The notes under the pieces were generated by a model. The model searched no databases and was not told the origin of the DNA. It saw only the letters and a program-made list of their open reading frames with translations. From Magicicada septendecula (Eukaryota; Arthropoda; Insecta; Hemiptera; Cicadidae), in the NCBI GenBank assembly GCA_034769895.1, contig CM068367.1, positions 348,153,611-348,217,610 on the forward strand: 64,000 nucleotides of DNA. The letters run 5' to 3'. The position numbers and the translations under genes are program-made. Positions 34,917 through 46,064 of this stretch are shown piece after piece (position 1 is the stretch's first letter; each line of letters begins with the position of its first letter).

Positions 34917-35310
34917 CAGTGGCGGCTGGTGTTCCAAATTTTGGTGGTTGCAGTAGTTGGTTGAGTGGATGGGAGAGGGGTTAAAAGACATCGAACTATC
35001 ATAATCACAGTTTGATAATAGTAAATTATTACTATCATTTTATAACTTCAAACAACGGATAACGTTTACCTTGAACCAACGTAAACATTTACCTGACACA
35101 ACTTATAAATCAAGAAGATTTCATACACAACGTTGTGCTACAGAGTTACTAGTGGAGCGCTGCAGAAACTTTGAAACCACCAAGCTTACATTGGGAACAT
35201 AGGACAGTTGTGAAGAGTAGCGCACGTCCTACCATATGTTTGTGTAGTAAGCTCTGCCATTTACTATTGAAGTTGCAAGCGGCCTACAACCACCAGCCTG
35301 CGCGCCACAT
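34917..35310. mobile_element. Possible hAT-type MITE
   Basis: The left end reads CAGTGGCGGCTGGTG, a hAT-like terminus. The right end, inverted, reads ATGTGGCGCGCAGGCTGGTG and continues GTTG, matching with a small insertion. Flanks TCAAATT and TTGAATT are similar but not identical. No coding capacity in about 394 bp. Confidence 0.35.
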
Positions 35311-37019
35311 TTGAATTGTACGCGTACATCTGATACCCTCTCCGTTGAAATTTATGACACTTTTAGCTGCTTAATGTTTTCGTATTTATTTTATAGTTTA
35401 GTTATTCTATACTGGTGGTTGTGCAATGCTGCAACCATAACACCAGCCGTCACTGATCAAATTGTTATTGTTATGATTATTCGTAAGTTGGCATCGTCAG
35501 ATGGTGTACGATAATGTTTAAGACAGCTGTATTTACTACTTTGATTATTGTGATGAAATGAAATAAGAAAACGTGGTGTTTTTAAAGAAGTGAATAAAAT
35601 CGAAAGCCGAGCACAGTATTTTATATTGAAGTAAATACTTCTTTATAAAAGAATTAACGGTAACAAAAATATAAAACGAGTTGGATTCCACTTTGGGAGA
35701 CAGTTCCAGAGGAAGCGTTCCCATTCTTAATTCATCTAGAACCGTAAAACCTACAATTCACTTATAAAGAATGCAGGTTATCACATTCTCACAACAGTGC
35801 CTTAGGAAGGGTTCTGGGAAGACCTGAGTCCGTCTGAAAGATTAGTAAACATAAAACGTATTCAGAAATTTAACCACTTCAGTATTCTTTTTATGTTAAC
35901 AGTGTAATCACACGCGTGGTCTGTGTTATGCATAGAAATGACCATATGAATAGCTAGTACAGTGCTAGGGATAAATAACGCCTACATATTTTAAATCACA
36001 AAATAATTAAGGTCGAAAATAATACTCATAATTTGAAAGACAAATAACAGCTAACTAATACTATGCTATTCTACTGTTGTTGTAGCCTATCTATTGTGCT
36101 GTAATTGTGAAATCTAAATTATTTTGATAGCTTTTAACATGATAATGTTTTTAGGTTGGGGTCATTCCACAAAATGCGTGATGCAAAATGTGTAATGTCA
36201 TCGAAAAATGTAACGCTTCAGGTGATGTTAACACTATATTTTTTCCACACTCTCGATTCCCCACAGTCTAGAAATCTTATTTTTAAAGCCTAAAAGCATT
36301 ATCATGCTTCGATGTTTCGGTTTCGTCGAAATTATTTTTTACAGTATTTCACATTTGTTGTGGTTTTAACTTTAGATACCCTTATAGAGAGTTTGCAAAA
36401 AACATATACTTATTGATATTGCATTCTCAGGATTTGTAGTATATTCCAGTTGGCCAAATTACCAATATTACTTCTTTCTTTAATAAGTGCTTTTAATTTA
36501 TTTCTTTAAAATTGTTTCATGTCATAAAGATTTACATATGTTCCACGTGCATACAATGAATCTGTGTGATGTGAAGTGTACTGTGTGAGCACAAATATCG
36601 CTTATAATAATTCGAGAATAACATATTGAAATCGTACCATCATTTAAGACCATAAAAGTTACAATCTGCAAGTTGTCACATTGAAAGATACTACAATTAC
36701 ACAATCGTTTTCTCCTGCATAAAAAGAATAATACGTACGTGTGATATTATTGCAAAAGAATCTTCTTTTATACATAAAGCGTTATTCTAAAAGAATAATA
36801 CTTAATCGTTTGATGTATGACACTTTTTAGACAACAATATCTCCAAAGTCAATACACAAACAAGGAAGGTAACTGCTACTCAAGGCTTATACAGACAGTA
36901 CAAATATTTGTAAAATTTATTAATAAATATTTTACGTCTATACGATGGTATAAATAAAGAATAAAAACCGCAAGAATTATAACAAAACAAATATTTGTAT
37001 TACAAGTTATATACCATAT
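35311..37019. other. AT-rich spacer
   Basis: No gene recognised on either strand. Confidence 0.3.
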
Positions 37020-37559
37020 TGTTACGACATTACAGAAAAATCTACGTGTTTCTCGAATGTTCTAGCGGAATCCGTCTGTAATGTGTGTGCGTACGTCATT
37101 CTCAACGCGTTAGCTAGACTGTGCAGACGTCGCGCGGCCGCGTGCACTGTGTGCAAGGCCGCAACCAATTACTTTCTGGTGTTTTCTAGTAGCGTTCTTG
37201 ACGCGCAGTATGGAGTATTCTGGTATTTCGGTGGGGTATAAATACTGTATAAGTACTCAGCGACGCTCAGTTCAGTTGAGTTGCGATTGATTCAAGTGCG
37301 GTTCGGAATATTGTGGCGAAATGTTATGTGTCTTATAATTGTGAGGAATAAATGTAATACAATTGTGTTTTTATATTCGTTGACATTATTATTGCGTGTG
37401 AACAATTTTTATTTGATTTGATGTAAGAGACGATCTTGTTGATTACAAACTGTTTAATTGTGATAATAAAAGCTGGTGATTGGTGACTTAATTGGTTTCT
37501 TGTATTTTGTTTTCCACTGTACCATACGACGCAACTGTATCACTTAGACCGTCGTAACA
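37020..37559 (+). repeat. Solo LTR, family copy B
   Basis: 540 bp beginning TGTTACGAC and ending GTCGTAACA, a perfect 9-base inverted terminus. Flanked by ATAT on both sides (37016-37019 and 37560-37563), a 4-bp target duplication. A core promoter is visible: GGTATAAATAC near 37236 and a GTTCAGTT initiator about 30 bases on. No internal region is next to it, so recombination between LTRs probably removed the element body. Confidence 0.85.
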
Positions 37560-37838
37560 ATATTATCTACCACACAATACCATTTCATAACATAGCATAT
37601 AATTATAGAGAAAGTGTAGATTTAACCAAAACTGATGGTTACCTATTATACTGCTGGAAAATATTTGTACGTGTGGCTCAACAAATACAGTAAATTTACA
37701 CAGTACGGTCTAATTGTTGTTTGCAGCTAATTACGTGATGCATTTTCATAGACAAAGATAGCATGTTGTACAAACTTTCATAAGTGTTTATGTAATTATA
37801 ACATTATTACTAGAACTCCCAATACTGTATTATTATAT

Positions 37839-38585
37839 TGAAACGAATGGAACCTCCTGGAACAGCCGAGACCGTCTTTCACCTGCCTCCCGACCGCCAG
37901 GCGTGCAGGTGTAGCCTCAGTCAAGGTCGCGCTCAAGTACGTTCCAGAGTACTCTGGAGAGCACTCACATTACGCATTACGTAGCGCGAAGTAAGGAGGG
38001 AAAGTTTATTGTAGAAGACGTGCGCTACCTATAAAAAGCCGTAGCAGCCGGCTTATAGTTAGCAGTATTGAGCGATTTCCTTAGTGTGGATCGAGTGGCG
38101 ATTTTCCTCAAGTACGGCAAAGTGTTATTGTGTTAGTGTGAAACTCTAATAGTTGACTTTATTATACAGAATGGGCCAAAAGTCACTACCCATTGTGAGT
38201 TACTGAGTTACTCAATTGTTTCTCAAATTGTTTTCCATCTTTGTCGATAAAATTGCACTCTAGTGTTTACATAAGAAACTATCAGACACAAACCAAAGGC
38301 GCGTAATTTAAAGTCGATGGGAAGATCACAACCAAAGTTATCTTAATGTTTACAATGGGTAACTCAGTAACTCACAATGAGTAGTGACTTTTGGCCCACT
38401 CTGTAGTTGAGTTAAATAGTTGACAAATTTAACTTGAATCATTGTACGAGTATAATCTTGTTGGATAACTTGTTGATTACAAACTGTTATTTGTGATTGA
38501 TTTAAGCTGCTAATTAGTGACTTAATTGGTATCTGTATTTTGTTTTCCACTGTACCATACGACGATCAGTGAGACCGTCGTAACA
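37839..38585 (+). repeat. Solo LTR, family copy D, interrupted by a MITE
   Basis: Begins TGAAACGAATGG after ATAT (37835-37838) and ends GACCGTCGTAACA before ATAT (38586-38589). It holds CCTATAAAAAGCC (TATA box) near 38030 and GAGCGATTTCCTTAGTG, and shares its last 150 bases with copies A, B and C. It also shares CAGTCAAGG...TTCCAGAGTACTCTGG with copy C. The MITE at 38167-38403 is inside it, so the LTR is older than the MITE insertion. Confidence 0.82.
38167..38403. mobile_element. Mariner-type MITE nested in a solo LTR
   Basis: 237 bp with inverted ends of about 45 bases: CAGAATGGGCCAAAAGTCAC... on the left and, inverted, CAGAGTGGGCCAAAAGTCAC... on the right, continuing through TTGTGAGTTACTGAGTTAC. 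TA dinucleotides flank both ends (38165-38166, 38404-38405), the Tc1/mariner signature. No coding capacity. Removing it and one TA restores an LTR continuous with its relatives. Confidence 0.88.
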
Positions 38586-38589
38586 ATAT

Positions 38590-39311
38590 ATTATAATTAT
38601 GTGTTGGATTTTGTTATGTTGTAATGGATTCATTGTTATTACTACACCGCCTCATAACGTTACTAAATTTCGTGTAAATGTAAATTGTTACAGTAGAGCG
38701 TGGAAACTAGAGTGAAGGAGCTTTCTGTGCTGAAGGGTGTTTTATATGACGACACAATTAACAGCCTATGGGGACTGCAGTATGCATCCCGAAACAAGAG
38801 AAGCGAACACTGCATCCCAGAGACTATAATGGACGCTCTCAAAGTTATTGTAAAGTTGGGGCACAACCAAGACGTATAAATTTGCATGTCTTTGGGGAAG
38901 GCAGACATTACATTTCATTTTCTGTGTCACGACGGGACGGCTGTCCTTTGGGTAGTTAAATCACCGTCAGCAATAAAAATATTTTTATTCACGCTACGGT
39001 ACATCTGTGCTCTGCTCTGTTACGGAAGCGGAATACTAAAACAGGATATCCGGCTTCTCCTCGTATAGCAGTTTTGCAGTAAAAGATCAAATATTGTATT
39101 CTAACTTTTTGTATAGTGTATTCAGGATTCTGTCCATAAATACTTGTACTTCGTTTGTGTCTGGAATGCTTTGACTGTTGTATCTGCGACAATGGAATTA
39201 AACAATGTAATCGAAGAAACCAAGTACATGACTTTCATTGATTAAACTGATTTATGGTAACTACTCGCAATTCTTGTGCAAATATAATGGGTGCAACTGA
39301 GCAACCAATAA
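38590..39311. other. Spacer before the LINE
   Basis: No recognised gene. The open frames here (for example 38663-38908 minus, 38768-38959 plus) are short and show no familiar motif. Confidence 0.3.
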
Positions 39312-40832
39312 GTCTTCGCCGACTGTATTGAGGACCAGTTCACCGTCCATAGAGGCATCTCTGACCCGCCTCATTTGGCCGTCGTCAGGGATTTCCTATC
39401 TGGATACTTTTCTGCTCCCCCCATTGATCCTCCTATTTCGGTCGACGAGGATGACCTTGCGTCTGTCCTAAGCCGACTGAAGAAGAGAAAGGCCCCTGGC
39501 CCCGATCGCATCGGCGCCGCTGCGTTGCAGAATCTCCCGCCTTCGGCAGTTGACGTTCTTCTTGAGCTGTTCAACTCCTGTCTCCGGTTGAGTTACTTCC
39601 CTCGCCTGTGGAAAACTGCCAACGTCATCATGATCCAGAAATCTAAAAAGCCGCCCACGCTACCTGGAAGCTACCGCCCAATATCACTATTGCCAGTAAT
39701 CTCGAAGGTATTCGAGCGTCTTCTCCTGGCCCGTATTCGGCCCCTGGTGGATGGTTTCATCCGCGAGGAGCAGTTTGGGTTTAGGCCGAGGCACTCGACT
39801 ACTCTTCAGCTAGTACGGGTTGTCACCTATCTAGCCGACGCCGCCAACAATCATCAGGCAACAGGCGCTGTCCTGTTGGATGTGAGCAAAGGCTTCGATA
39901 AAGTCTGGCACGAAGGCCTGCTCTACAAACTGGCGCATTCGCCAATCCCGACATCTATCGTCCACTTGCTCCGATCCTATCTGACGGATCGCAACTTTAG
40001 GATCAGCGTAGATGGGGCGTTCTCTCGGGTTCGCCCTGTCTCCGCCGGCGTCCCACAAGGATCTGTCCTCGGCCCCGTTCTGTATGTACTGTACACGAAC
40101 GATCTGCCTGTTTATCCCGGGGTCACGTTATCTCTATTTGCCGACGACGCGATGTTTCATTTTAGCTCGCTTTCGCCTTGGCGGACGAGCGTAATGTTAC
40201 AACGCCAGTTGGCTATGCTTCCGGACTGGCTAAGGAAATGGCGGGTAGCGATCAATACGGAGAAATCCGAGGCGATCTGCTTTACGCATAAGTCCATTTC
40301 CCGATGCCAATCCCTCTCCTTAGAGGGGAGACCCATCAACTGGACCGAGACGGTGAAGTACCTAGGTGTTCGGCTTGATCGGCACTTAAACTTCAACGCC
40401 CACGTGACCTCAACCCTCAACTTGGCTCGTGGCGTCAGAGCCAAACTATCACCTATGCTTTCGCGGAACAGCTGCCTGGCTGTCCGTACCAAACTTACAT
40501 TGTATCTACTGTTCCTCCGAACAGTACTCACTTATGCGGCACCCGCCTGGTGGCCTCTCCTGTCGGCCACCAACAGGCATAGGCTGACTACATTTCAGAG
40601 CTGGACACTACGCTCCCTCACGGGGTCCCCGTGGTATGTGCGAAATACCGCCATACATCGTGGTCTCCGTGTTCCCACCTTAGAGGTCTTCGTCTGGTCA
40701 CTGGCAACGAATTTGTTCGCCAAGGCCGGCGAGTCCTCTTATCCGCACCTCCGAAGGCTTAACAGCATGGAGAATGCACCGCCCCCTCGCCGCGTCAGGC
40801 GCCCTAGGGCGCTGCTAGACGACCCCCCCTAA
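39312..40832 (+). CDS. Jockey-type LINE reverse transcriptase, 5'-truncated
   Basis: An open frame of 506 codons with no ATG start. It continues upstream of the first TTG to a stop at 39309, so the 5' end was lost by truncation. RT motifs in order are KKRKAPGPDRI, YFPRLWKTANVI, SYRPISLLPVISKVFERLL, EEQFGFRPRHSTT, LLDVSKGFDKVWH (G where A is usual), AGVPQGSVLGP, LFADDAM (catalytic, at 40134-40154), NTEKSEAI and VKYLGVRLD. The thumb-side C-terminus reads LTYAAPAWW, SWTLRSLTGSPWYVRN and IHRGLRVPTLE. The endonuclease and ORF1 are missing. There is no internal stop and the catalytic DD is intact, so it is recent relative to the other LINE relics here, though it cannot move by itself. Confidence 0.85.
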   Translation, partial: VFADCIEDQFTVHRGISDPPHLAVVRDFLSGYFSAPPIDPPISVDEDDLASVLSRLKKRKAPGPDRIGAAALQNLPPSAVDVLLELFNSCLRLSYFPRLWKTANVIMIQKSKKPPTLPGSYRPISLLPVISKVFERLLLARIRPLVDGFIREEQFGFRPRHSTTLQLVRVVTYLADAANNHQATGAVLLDVSKGFDKVWHEGLLYKLAHSPIPTSIVHLLRSYLTDRNFRISVDGAFSRVRPVSAGVPQGSVLGPVLYVLYTNDLPVYPGVTLSLFADDAMFHFSSLSPWRTSVMLQRQLAMLPDWLRKWRVAINTEKSEAICFTHKSISRCQSLSLEGRPINWTETVKYLGVRLDRHLNFNAHVTSTLNLARGVRAKLSPMLSRNSCLAVRTKLTLYLLFLRTVLTYAAPAWWPLLSATNRHRLTTFQSWTLRSLTGSPWYVRNTAIHRGLRVPTLEVFVWSLATNLFAKAGESSYPHLRRLNSMENAPPPRRVRRPRALLDDPP

Positions 40833-40969
40833 GTTCATCACATGAACCCCCCAGAAACGAATCCCCCAACCTTCTGGAAATCTGCACCGATCACCATCAA
40901 TCACTACCTGCGCCTGCCGAAACTGTAGTCAATCATGCTGCGGCAGATTGAATGGATAGATTTATTGCC

Positions 40970-41476
40970 AGCATCGGCTTTGCTGATTTGGCAGGGCCTT
41001 GATCCGGGACATGGGCTCTCGCGAGGTTGTGCAAATGCCTTCCTTGCGAAAGCCGACTGCCCCGGTGATAAGTTCCGTCGACTCGGCCGCTGCCTTCGGG
41101 CAGACGAGCCTCTTGTATTCGCCAGCGCGTCTCTGAGTTTCCGTGGGCTATGTCCCGGAGACCAATGAGACGCGACCAGGCGTTGCGATTGGCTGAAGCC
41201 ATAATAACGACTAAGATCCCCGTCAGCACCTGCTTTGTCGATTTGACAGGTAATGACCTGAGACATGAGCTCCCGCGAGGTTGTGCAAGTGCCTTCCTTG
41301 CGAAAGCTGGCTGTCTCGGTGACATTACCCACCATTTCGGCCGACGCCCTAGGGCGCTCGAGCTTGTTGTCCTCGCCGGTGCGTCGCCACGTTCCCAAAG
41401 GTTAGCCTGAGGGGACCATGGTGTCGCGCCTTGGCCGGACAATTGGCTGAAGCTAAAGCATCAGCTTGCCACCGTG
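40970..41476 (+). repeat. 254-bp tandem duplication in the LINE 3' UTR
   Basis: Unit 1 (about 40970-41222) and unit 2 (about 41223-41476) share GCGAGGTTGTGCAA (41021 and 41275, exactly 254 apart), GCCTTCCTTGCGAAAGC, CCGGTGA / TCGGTGA, CGGCCG / CGGCCGACGCC and GATTGGCTGAAGC / AATTGGCTGAAGC. Open frames on both strands here (for example 40933-41442 minus) are by-products of GC-rich DNA. Confidence 0.75.
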
Positions 41477-41792
41477 GTGGCCATGTTAATTAATCATGGA
41501 CCCGCGGACTGCACCCTAACATCCTTGAGCAGAGCAAACGACCGCGCTGAACTGTTGGCACCTGGCGTTCATCAGGCTTAGGCCTGGACAACGCACACAA
41601 ATTAGGGCGCAAGACGCCCGTGCATCCATCCATCCAACCAATAAGCCTGGTTTACAATTGACAGAATCTGAGAAAGGAGACTCGTTAAATATAAGTACTA
41701 CCGAGCGTTGTTCCGCCAGATGTAAATAAATAAATAAATGAATAAATAATAATAATAATGAAAATAATAAAAATAATAATAATAACAATAAT

Positions 41793-42479
41793 ATTTGCTT
41801 TGTAATATCGATCCTCTAATATGCGGACATTTACGTTTTTTAATGTGTCTTTATCTTCTAAAAAAGTAGATAAGGGTATTCTTTTCGAAAATATTTTGGA
41901 TCTTGTAGTTACACAAAGCATTGCTAATTCGGGTAAGAATCTGTCTTCTGAACAAACTCGAAACTGTTGTTAACTGGCAGCCAATAGTACGAGACGCCAA
42001 GAAGTTCGTCGATTATATCACTACGTTCTGGAAGCGGCCCTGGCCGGCTGTCAGGAGAGAGGCCACAGAGTATCGTCAGCGAAATCGATGAGTTGTAATC
42101 TCAGGTACGGAATGTCCTGTAGAATGAAGCTTGCAGTCGGTTAACCACCGTATCCACGGAGGAGTTTCTCTTCTGGTTCACGAGAGGAATTATTTCCGGA
42201 GGTGCTGGCAGTGGACTTACCGGCCGGCAAGGTAATTGGGCGACCGTTCGGTTAGATCGCGATATGCTTTCAAGCAACAGTGCTGTTGGAAATTCACCGT
42301 GGCCCGAATGAGTGGGCCAATAACCGTAGACCAACTGATATTAGTGGATAAGGCGTCCACCTTCCATCTCTGGCCTTGCTGAATCGTTTAGACATTTCCT
42401 AGGTCGCCCAGAAAGAAAAGCTGAATTCCTAAAAAGAAAAGCTGTTTCGAGGGACCTCCCGCGGCTGAAACGTCTATGA
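41793..42479. other. Mixed sequence, unassigned
   Basis: No clear motif. It may belong to the LINE relic that follows; some GC-rich blocks suggest eroded coding DNA. Confidence 0.3.
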
Positions 42480-43680
42480 AGCAGTCGAGGACGAGGTGCA
42501 ACTGTTGCTTCCCGTCACTAGTGCTTTCCGATCGCCCCACCCAGTTAAATGCCCTAATGCAGAAAGTGTTCCACACATCGCACTCTAACACTTTCCTGAA
42601 CAAGGGTTTATTCCTGGTAGTTGGTAGTAAGAAAAAAGAAGAAGGCAACTAGCGGAGGGGAAAAGTATCACATGTGACGACAGTTTGCCGCCAGTCATTC
42701 TTCTAGTCAAAGAAACTAGAACGTCTCGTACATCGACGTATGTGATACCATCTTAGAAACGTTGTGATCCATAAAAATTCGGTTTCCGCCAGTTTTCAAC
42801 TAACGGACTTCTATTCTAAGTGGAAATCGAAATCCCGGACCTTTACCTGCAAATGGTAGCTAGTTTTCAGACAGACAAGATCTTCAACGTGAGAATAGAC
42901 GTTCCAAGTCCTACGTCCCTTTTGAGAGACGTATCGTCTATTGTATACCTAAAAGTAACATCCTAAGCCCTCTTCTACTCTTCGTTTACGTCAGGGTCTA
43001 ATGGGGAGAGTCTGGAGTCCAGATACCTCCCTTTGGGTGTTTACACATCCGATCATAACCCTGCCAAGGAGATTATAACGGTGCAGCGCTAGCGCGATTC
43101 GTTCGATGACCGTGGCCCTTAGACATGAGAGGAAGAGCATCCCGTGCTATTCTCCAAGCTCTGAGAGGAGCAGTGTAGCTGTGTGCTCATAGGCAGACCT
43201 TATTTGCGCTGGTCTAGAGTAATCAAGTAACTCGGTGTAAAGTTAAACTGTCATTTCACTTGCCGTTTGCGCAGTCGCTGCCTGCGAGTAATCGTTCTTC
43301 TAGCTCAATGTTTTTAACACTTGACAGCTTACCTATGACCAAGATTCGCTGGCGCGTAATTGTCCCCGATAGTCACCTATGCTGCTCTTTTTTGGGATAG
43401 AAATGCAAAGCGCCTTCAATACAGGGCTGCATCTAAAGCAAAATTTCCTCCTTGTTCTTTCCTCACTTGCTAAAAACCTGACACGGTGTTCGATCCTTGG
43501 ACAACATTTCTGAAACGTCTGGTACGTATGTTTTAGGTACGAGCGGCCAGTAACCCAGACAATTTCTACACAGCCGAACTTTTCAGGTACTGCATACATC
43601 CACGTGAGACTTGTAAACGACTTCGACACACACACTACATTAAAGTTATTTAGTTCGACTAGCCGTTGTAAGGGAAGTAA
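42480..43680 (+). pseudogene. Heavily decayed Jockey/CR1-like LINE RT
   Basis: Fragments in several plus-strand frames fall in RT order. CRQSFF-stop-SKKLERLVHRR (about 42690-42745) stands for YRPISLLPxxSKxxERL, and FGFRQFST (about 42778) for QFGFRPxHST. ILSPLLLF-like codons (42960-42990) stand for GSILSPLLF. Then come NPAKEII (about 43062), IK-stop-LGVKLNCHFT (about 43230) for IKYLGVKLD and FWDRNAKRLQYRAASK (about 43390) for the post-RT W...LQ..Q block. Stops and indels are frequent. No element ends found. The motif order makes the call reasonable although each piece alone is weak. Confidence 0.5.
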
Positions 43681-44680
43681 CAAAAATATTACTTGTCCCG
43701 CCGGTATTACGAGGCTGAAGTTTAGGACTGTAGGTCGATATTCGGCTACCTTAAGCGGATCTTCTCTGACGTACTAATCCATAGAACCATACAACCAAAA
43801 CTGGTGTTGTTGTAAGAACAACCACTATCAATATAACAGAAACGCTAAAAAGGTTTACGTAATAATTAGCAACAAAAAATAAACCTTTAAATTTATTATG
43901 TTTGTTAATAATAAGCGAGCTGCTATTCATAATAAATGACAAGTTACGTCCCCGATACGTTTAGACAGACTCTGACAATATTAGTTAAGGTAATATACCT
44001 CACTTACAATTAACGACTCACAATTACTCACACATCCTCAAAATTGCATCGGCCTGTTGTATTAAAACTAGATTCACACACGTACAAATGGTCACGCAAT
44101 TGGTAAAAGTCACTTCAAATGTATCTTCTCTACACGTATCACCCAATAAACGTGTAGGCATTACTAAGGAACTCAGCACAGCGGATCAATAAATGCGGTG
44201 GCGAACGTGTTCCAGATAGTCTACTATATAATCTAATGTACCAGTTAGGTTTACTTCCTAACAAGAGTTAAGTTTCCTAACTCGAGTAAGAAACAACTCA
44301 AACTGAGGAAATTAAGTAGTCAACGGTCAAGTTAATCAATTACTAAGCCAAGTTGTCTGATTATGGGGTGCCTCAAACTCACAAGCGCGCGCGCGCACAC
44401 ACACACACAAACTTCAGTAAGTATATTATGTTTATATACAGTTGTGAGAGTAAGTGTGTGTTTGCGTTCATAAGTAACGACATATATGTAAACATTCTAC
44501 TAGCTATACCGGAGTATGCTCGTAACAGAGACTTTCAACTATTTGGGGATTTAAATGGACAGCAAGCCGACTAAAAATAATAGTTAACAAATATTACATT
44601 GGATAAAATTATAGCAAATATTAACTTGGTTAAAATTATAGATACTTCAGTTACTGTGCAATTATCATTCATGCCGTGAC
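43681..44680. other. Spacer with GC/CA dinucleotide tract
   Basis: An alternating GCGCGCGCGCGCACACACAC tract lies at 44388-44410. No gene recognised. Confidence 0.35.
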
Positions 44681-44689
44681 ACACTGTCT

Positions 44690-45051
44690 CCTACTTCTTC
44701 TGATAGTTCCTATCCGTTTGGGATGTTGGATATCATACAGGCTATTTTAACTTTCTGCACTGCTGTACGGAATAAGTCAGTTGTATTGATGCCAAACCAG
44801 GTCCTTAAATTTCTCAGCCGTGATATTCTCGGTCGTCAAACTCCTCTCTTTCCAAGTACTTTTCCCTGTAGTATGGACTGCAATAAGTAACATCTCTGTT
44901 CATTTCTCATGAGATGTCCCAGATACTGAAGCTGTCTTATCTTCACTGTGTTAATAACTTCCCTATCTTTCTTTATCTTCCTAAGAACTTCAACATTAGT
45001 TATATGTGCTGTACATGAAATGCTCAGTATTCTACGGACTCCGAAATACAA
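44690..45051 (-). pseudogene. LINE ORF2 C-terminal fragment (RTE-like)
   Basis: On the minus strand the frame from 45051 reads RRILSISCTAHITNVEVLRK, VKIRQLQYLGHLMRNEQRCY and LLQSILQGKVLGKRGV, and then stops. This is the common C-terminal block of arthropod endonuclease-reverse transcriptase LINEs (LRRI.ISW..HVTN.EVL, RKLEYLGHIMRNE, LLQ.ILQGK..GKRG). After the stop the homologous sequence (a WLRNLR-like part) continues to about 44690 in broken form. Only the 3' part is present, as expected for 5' truncation. Confidence 0.7.
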
Positions 45052-46064
45052 TTCATTTATTCAGTGCTTTCTTCTTCAAGATTGTGTTTAGTGATTTTTA
45101 TTGAATTTATACATATTTGTTTGAAGAAAATGGTCATGTTACTACAACATATACACATATGTATACACTTTTTAATTAGCATGTAATATTTTTAATCTAA
45201 TTGTAATCAAAATTTATTTTTTACCACAAATCATATACCTTACAATAATGTTCATTACTTTGAACACAAATGTTATTGTCACTACGAGATAAATAGGACT
45301 TGGTGTGTGACTCCAGTTATGGAGTACATCGGAACTGTAAACGATCACGCCCTCTTACATCAGAAGGTAGTCTATGATAAATCCACATAATTGTTTAACC
45401 ATCACCCTCTTAAACCTCCACTTGTCACAACTGCTGCTAAGCTGTCTGTTAACCTTATAAATTTACGCACTACAAAACTGTGTAAGTTTTGTACAGCCGG
45501 TTGCAAAATTATGTTTGCTCAACCGACGATAGGAAACTGTTGTGTACAATTAACATTATTTGTCACGATTTGGTGTCCACACAATTTATGAAACAAATAT
45601 CATTTTATAAATTAATATTCTAAAAATGCTTTAAGGAGACATATTTGTTTTATTAGTTTAATAAAGTTATTTTTTCAACACGATTAATTCATTCCTTTCA
45701 AATAACTAATTCAAACTGTATTTAGGCCTAAAGAGAATATTCTGTATTAAAATTTAACTTGAAGCGTGGATATTAATTTTCTGTAGTGCGACAATACATA
45801 TTTCTATTCTTGTCAGCACTTCTGTATGTGCTTGTTAACGTTATCTCTACATATTACATAATTTCACAGTAAAGGACAAACAGTCCATAACTTGGTAGGC
45901 TAATAATGTTAATTAACAGTGACATGGTGATATGTATTCACGAGAGAAGTGAAAATGCACTTAATGATATACCATATGACACGACATACCACACTCAATA
46001 TATCGAAATATTTCGGCGGCGCTTTATATCTTTAATCTGAACAGCTTTATTTAAAACATATTAA
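45052..46064. other. AT-rich spacer
   Basis: No gene recognised. TAGGCCTA occurs at 45723. Confidence 0.3.

Larger units (their letters stand above)
39312..41792 (+). mobile_element. 5'-truncated Jockey-type LINE with A-rich tail
   Basis: RT frame, GC-rich 3' UTR of about 880 bases and a tail of AAATAAATAAATGAATAAAT followed by AAT-rich repeats (41718-41792). It is much richer in GC than its surroundings, which marks the inserted block sharply. 5' truncation is typical of target-primed reverse transcription. Confidence 0.82.

Noticed and set aside
39375-40832. Treating the TTG at 39375 as a real start of the RT
   Set aside because: Homologous sequence continues in frame upstream to 39312, so the frame begins at a truncation, not at a start codon.
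40904-41442. Minus- and plus-strand open frames of 77-169 codons
   Set aside because: They lie in the GC-rich LINE 3' UTR, overlap one another, and are explained by the 254-bp duplication and few AT-rich stop codons.
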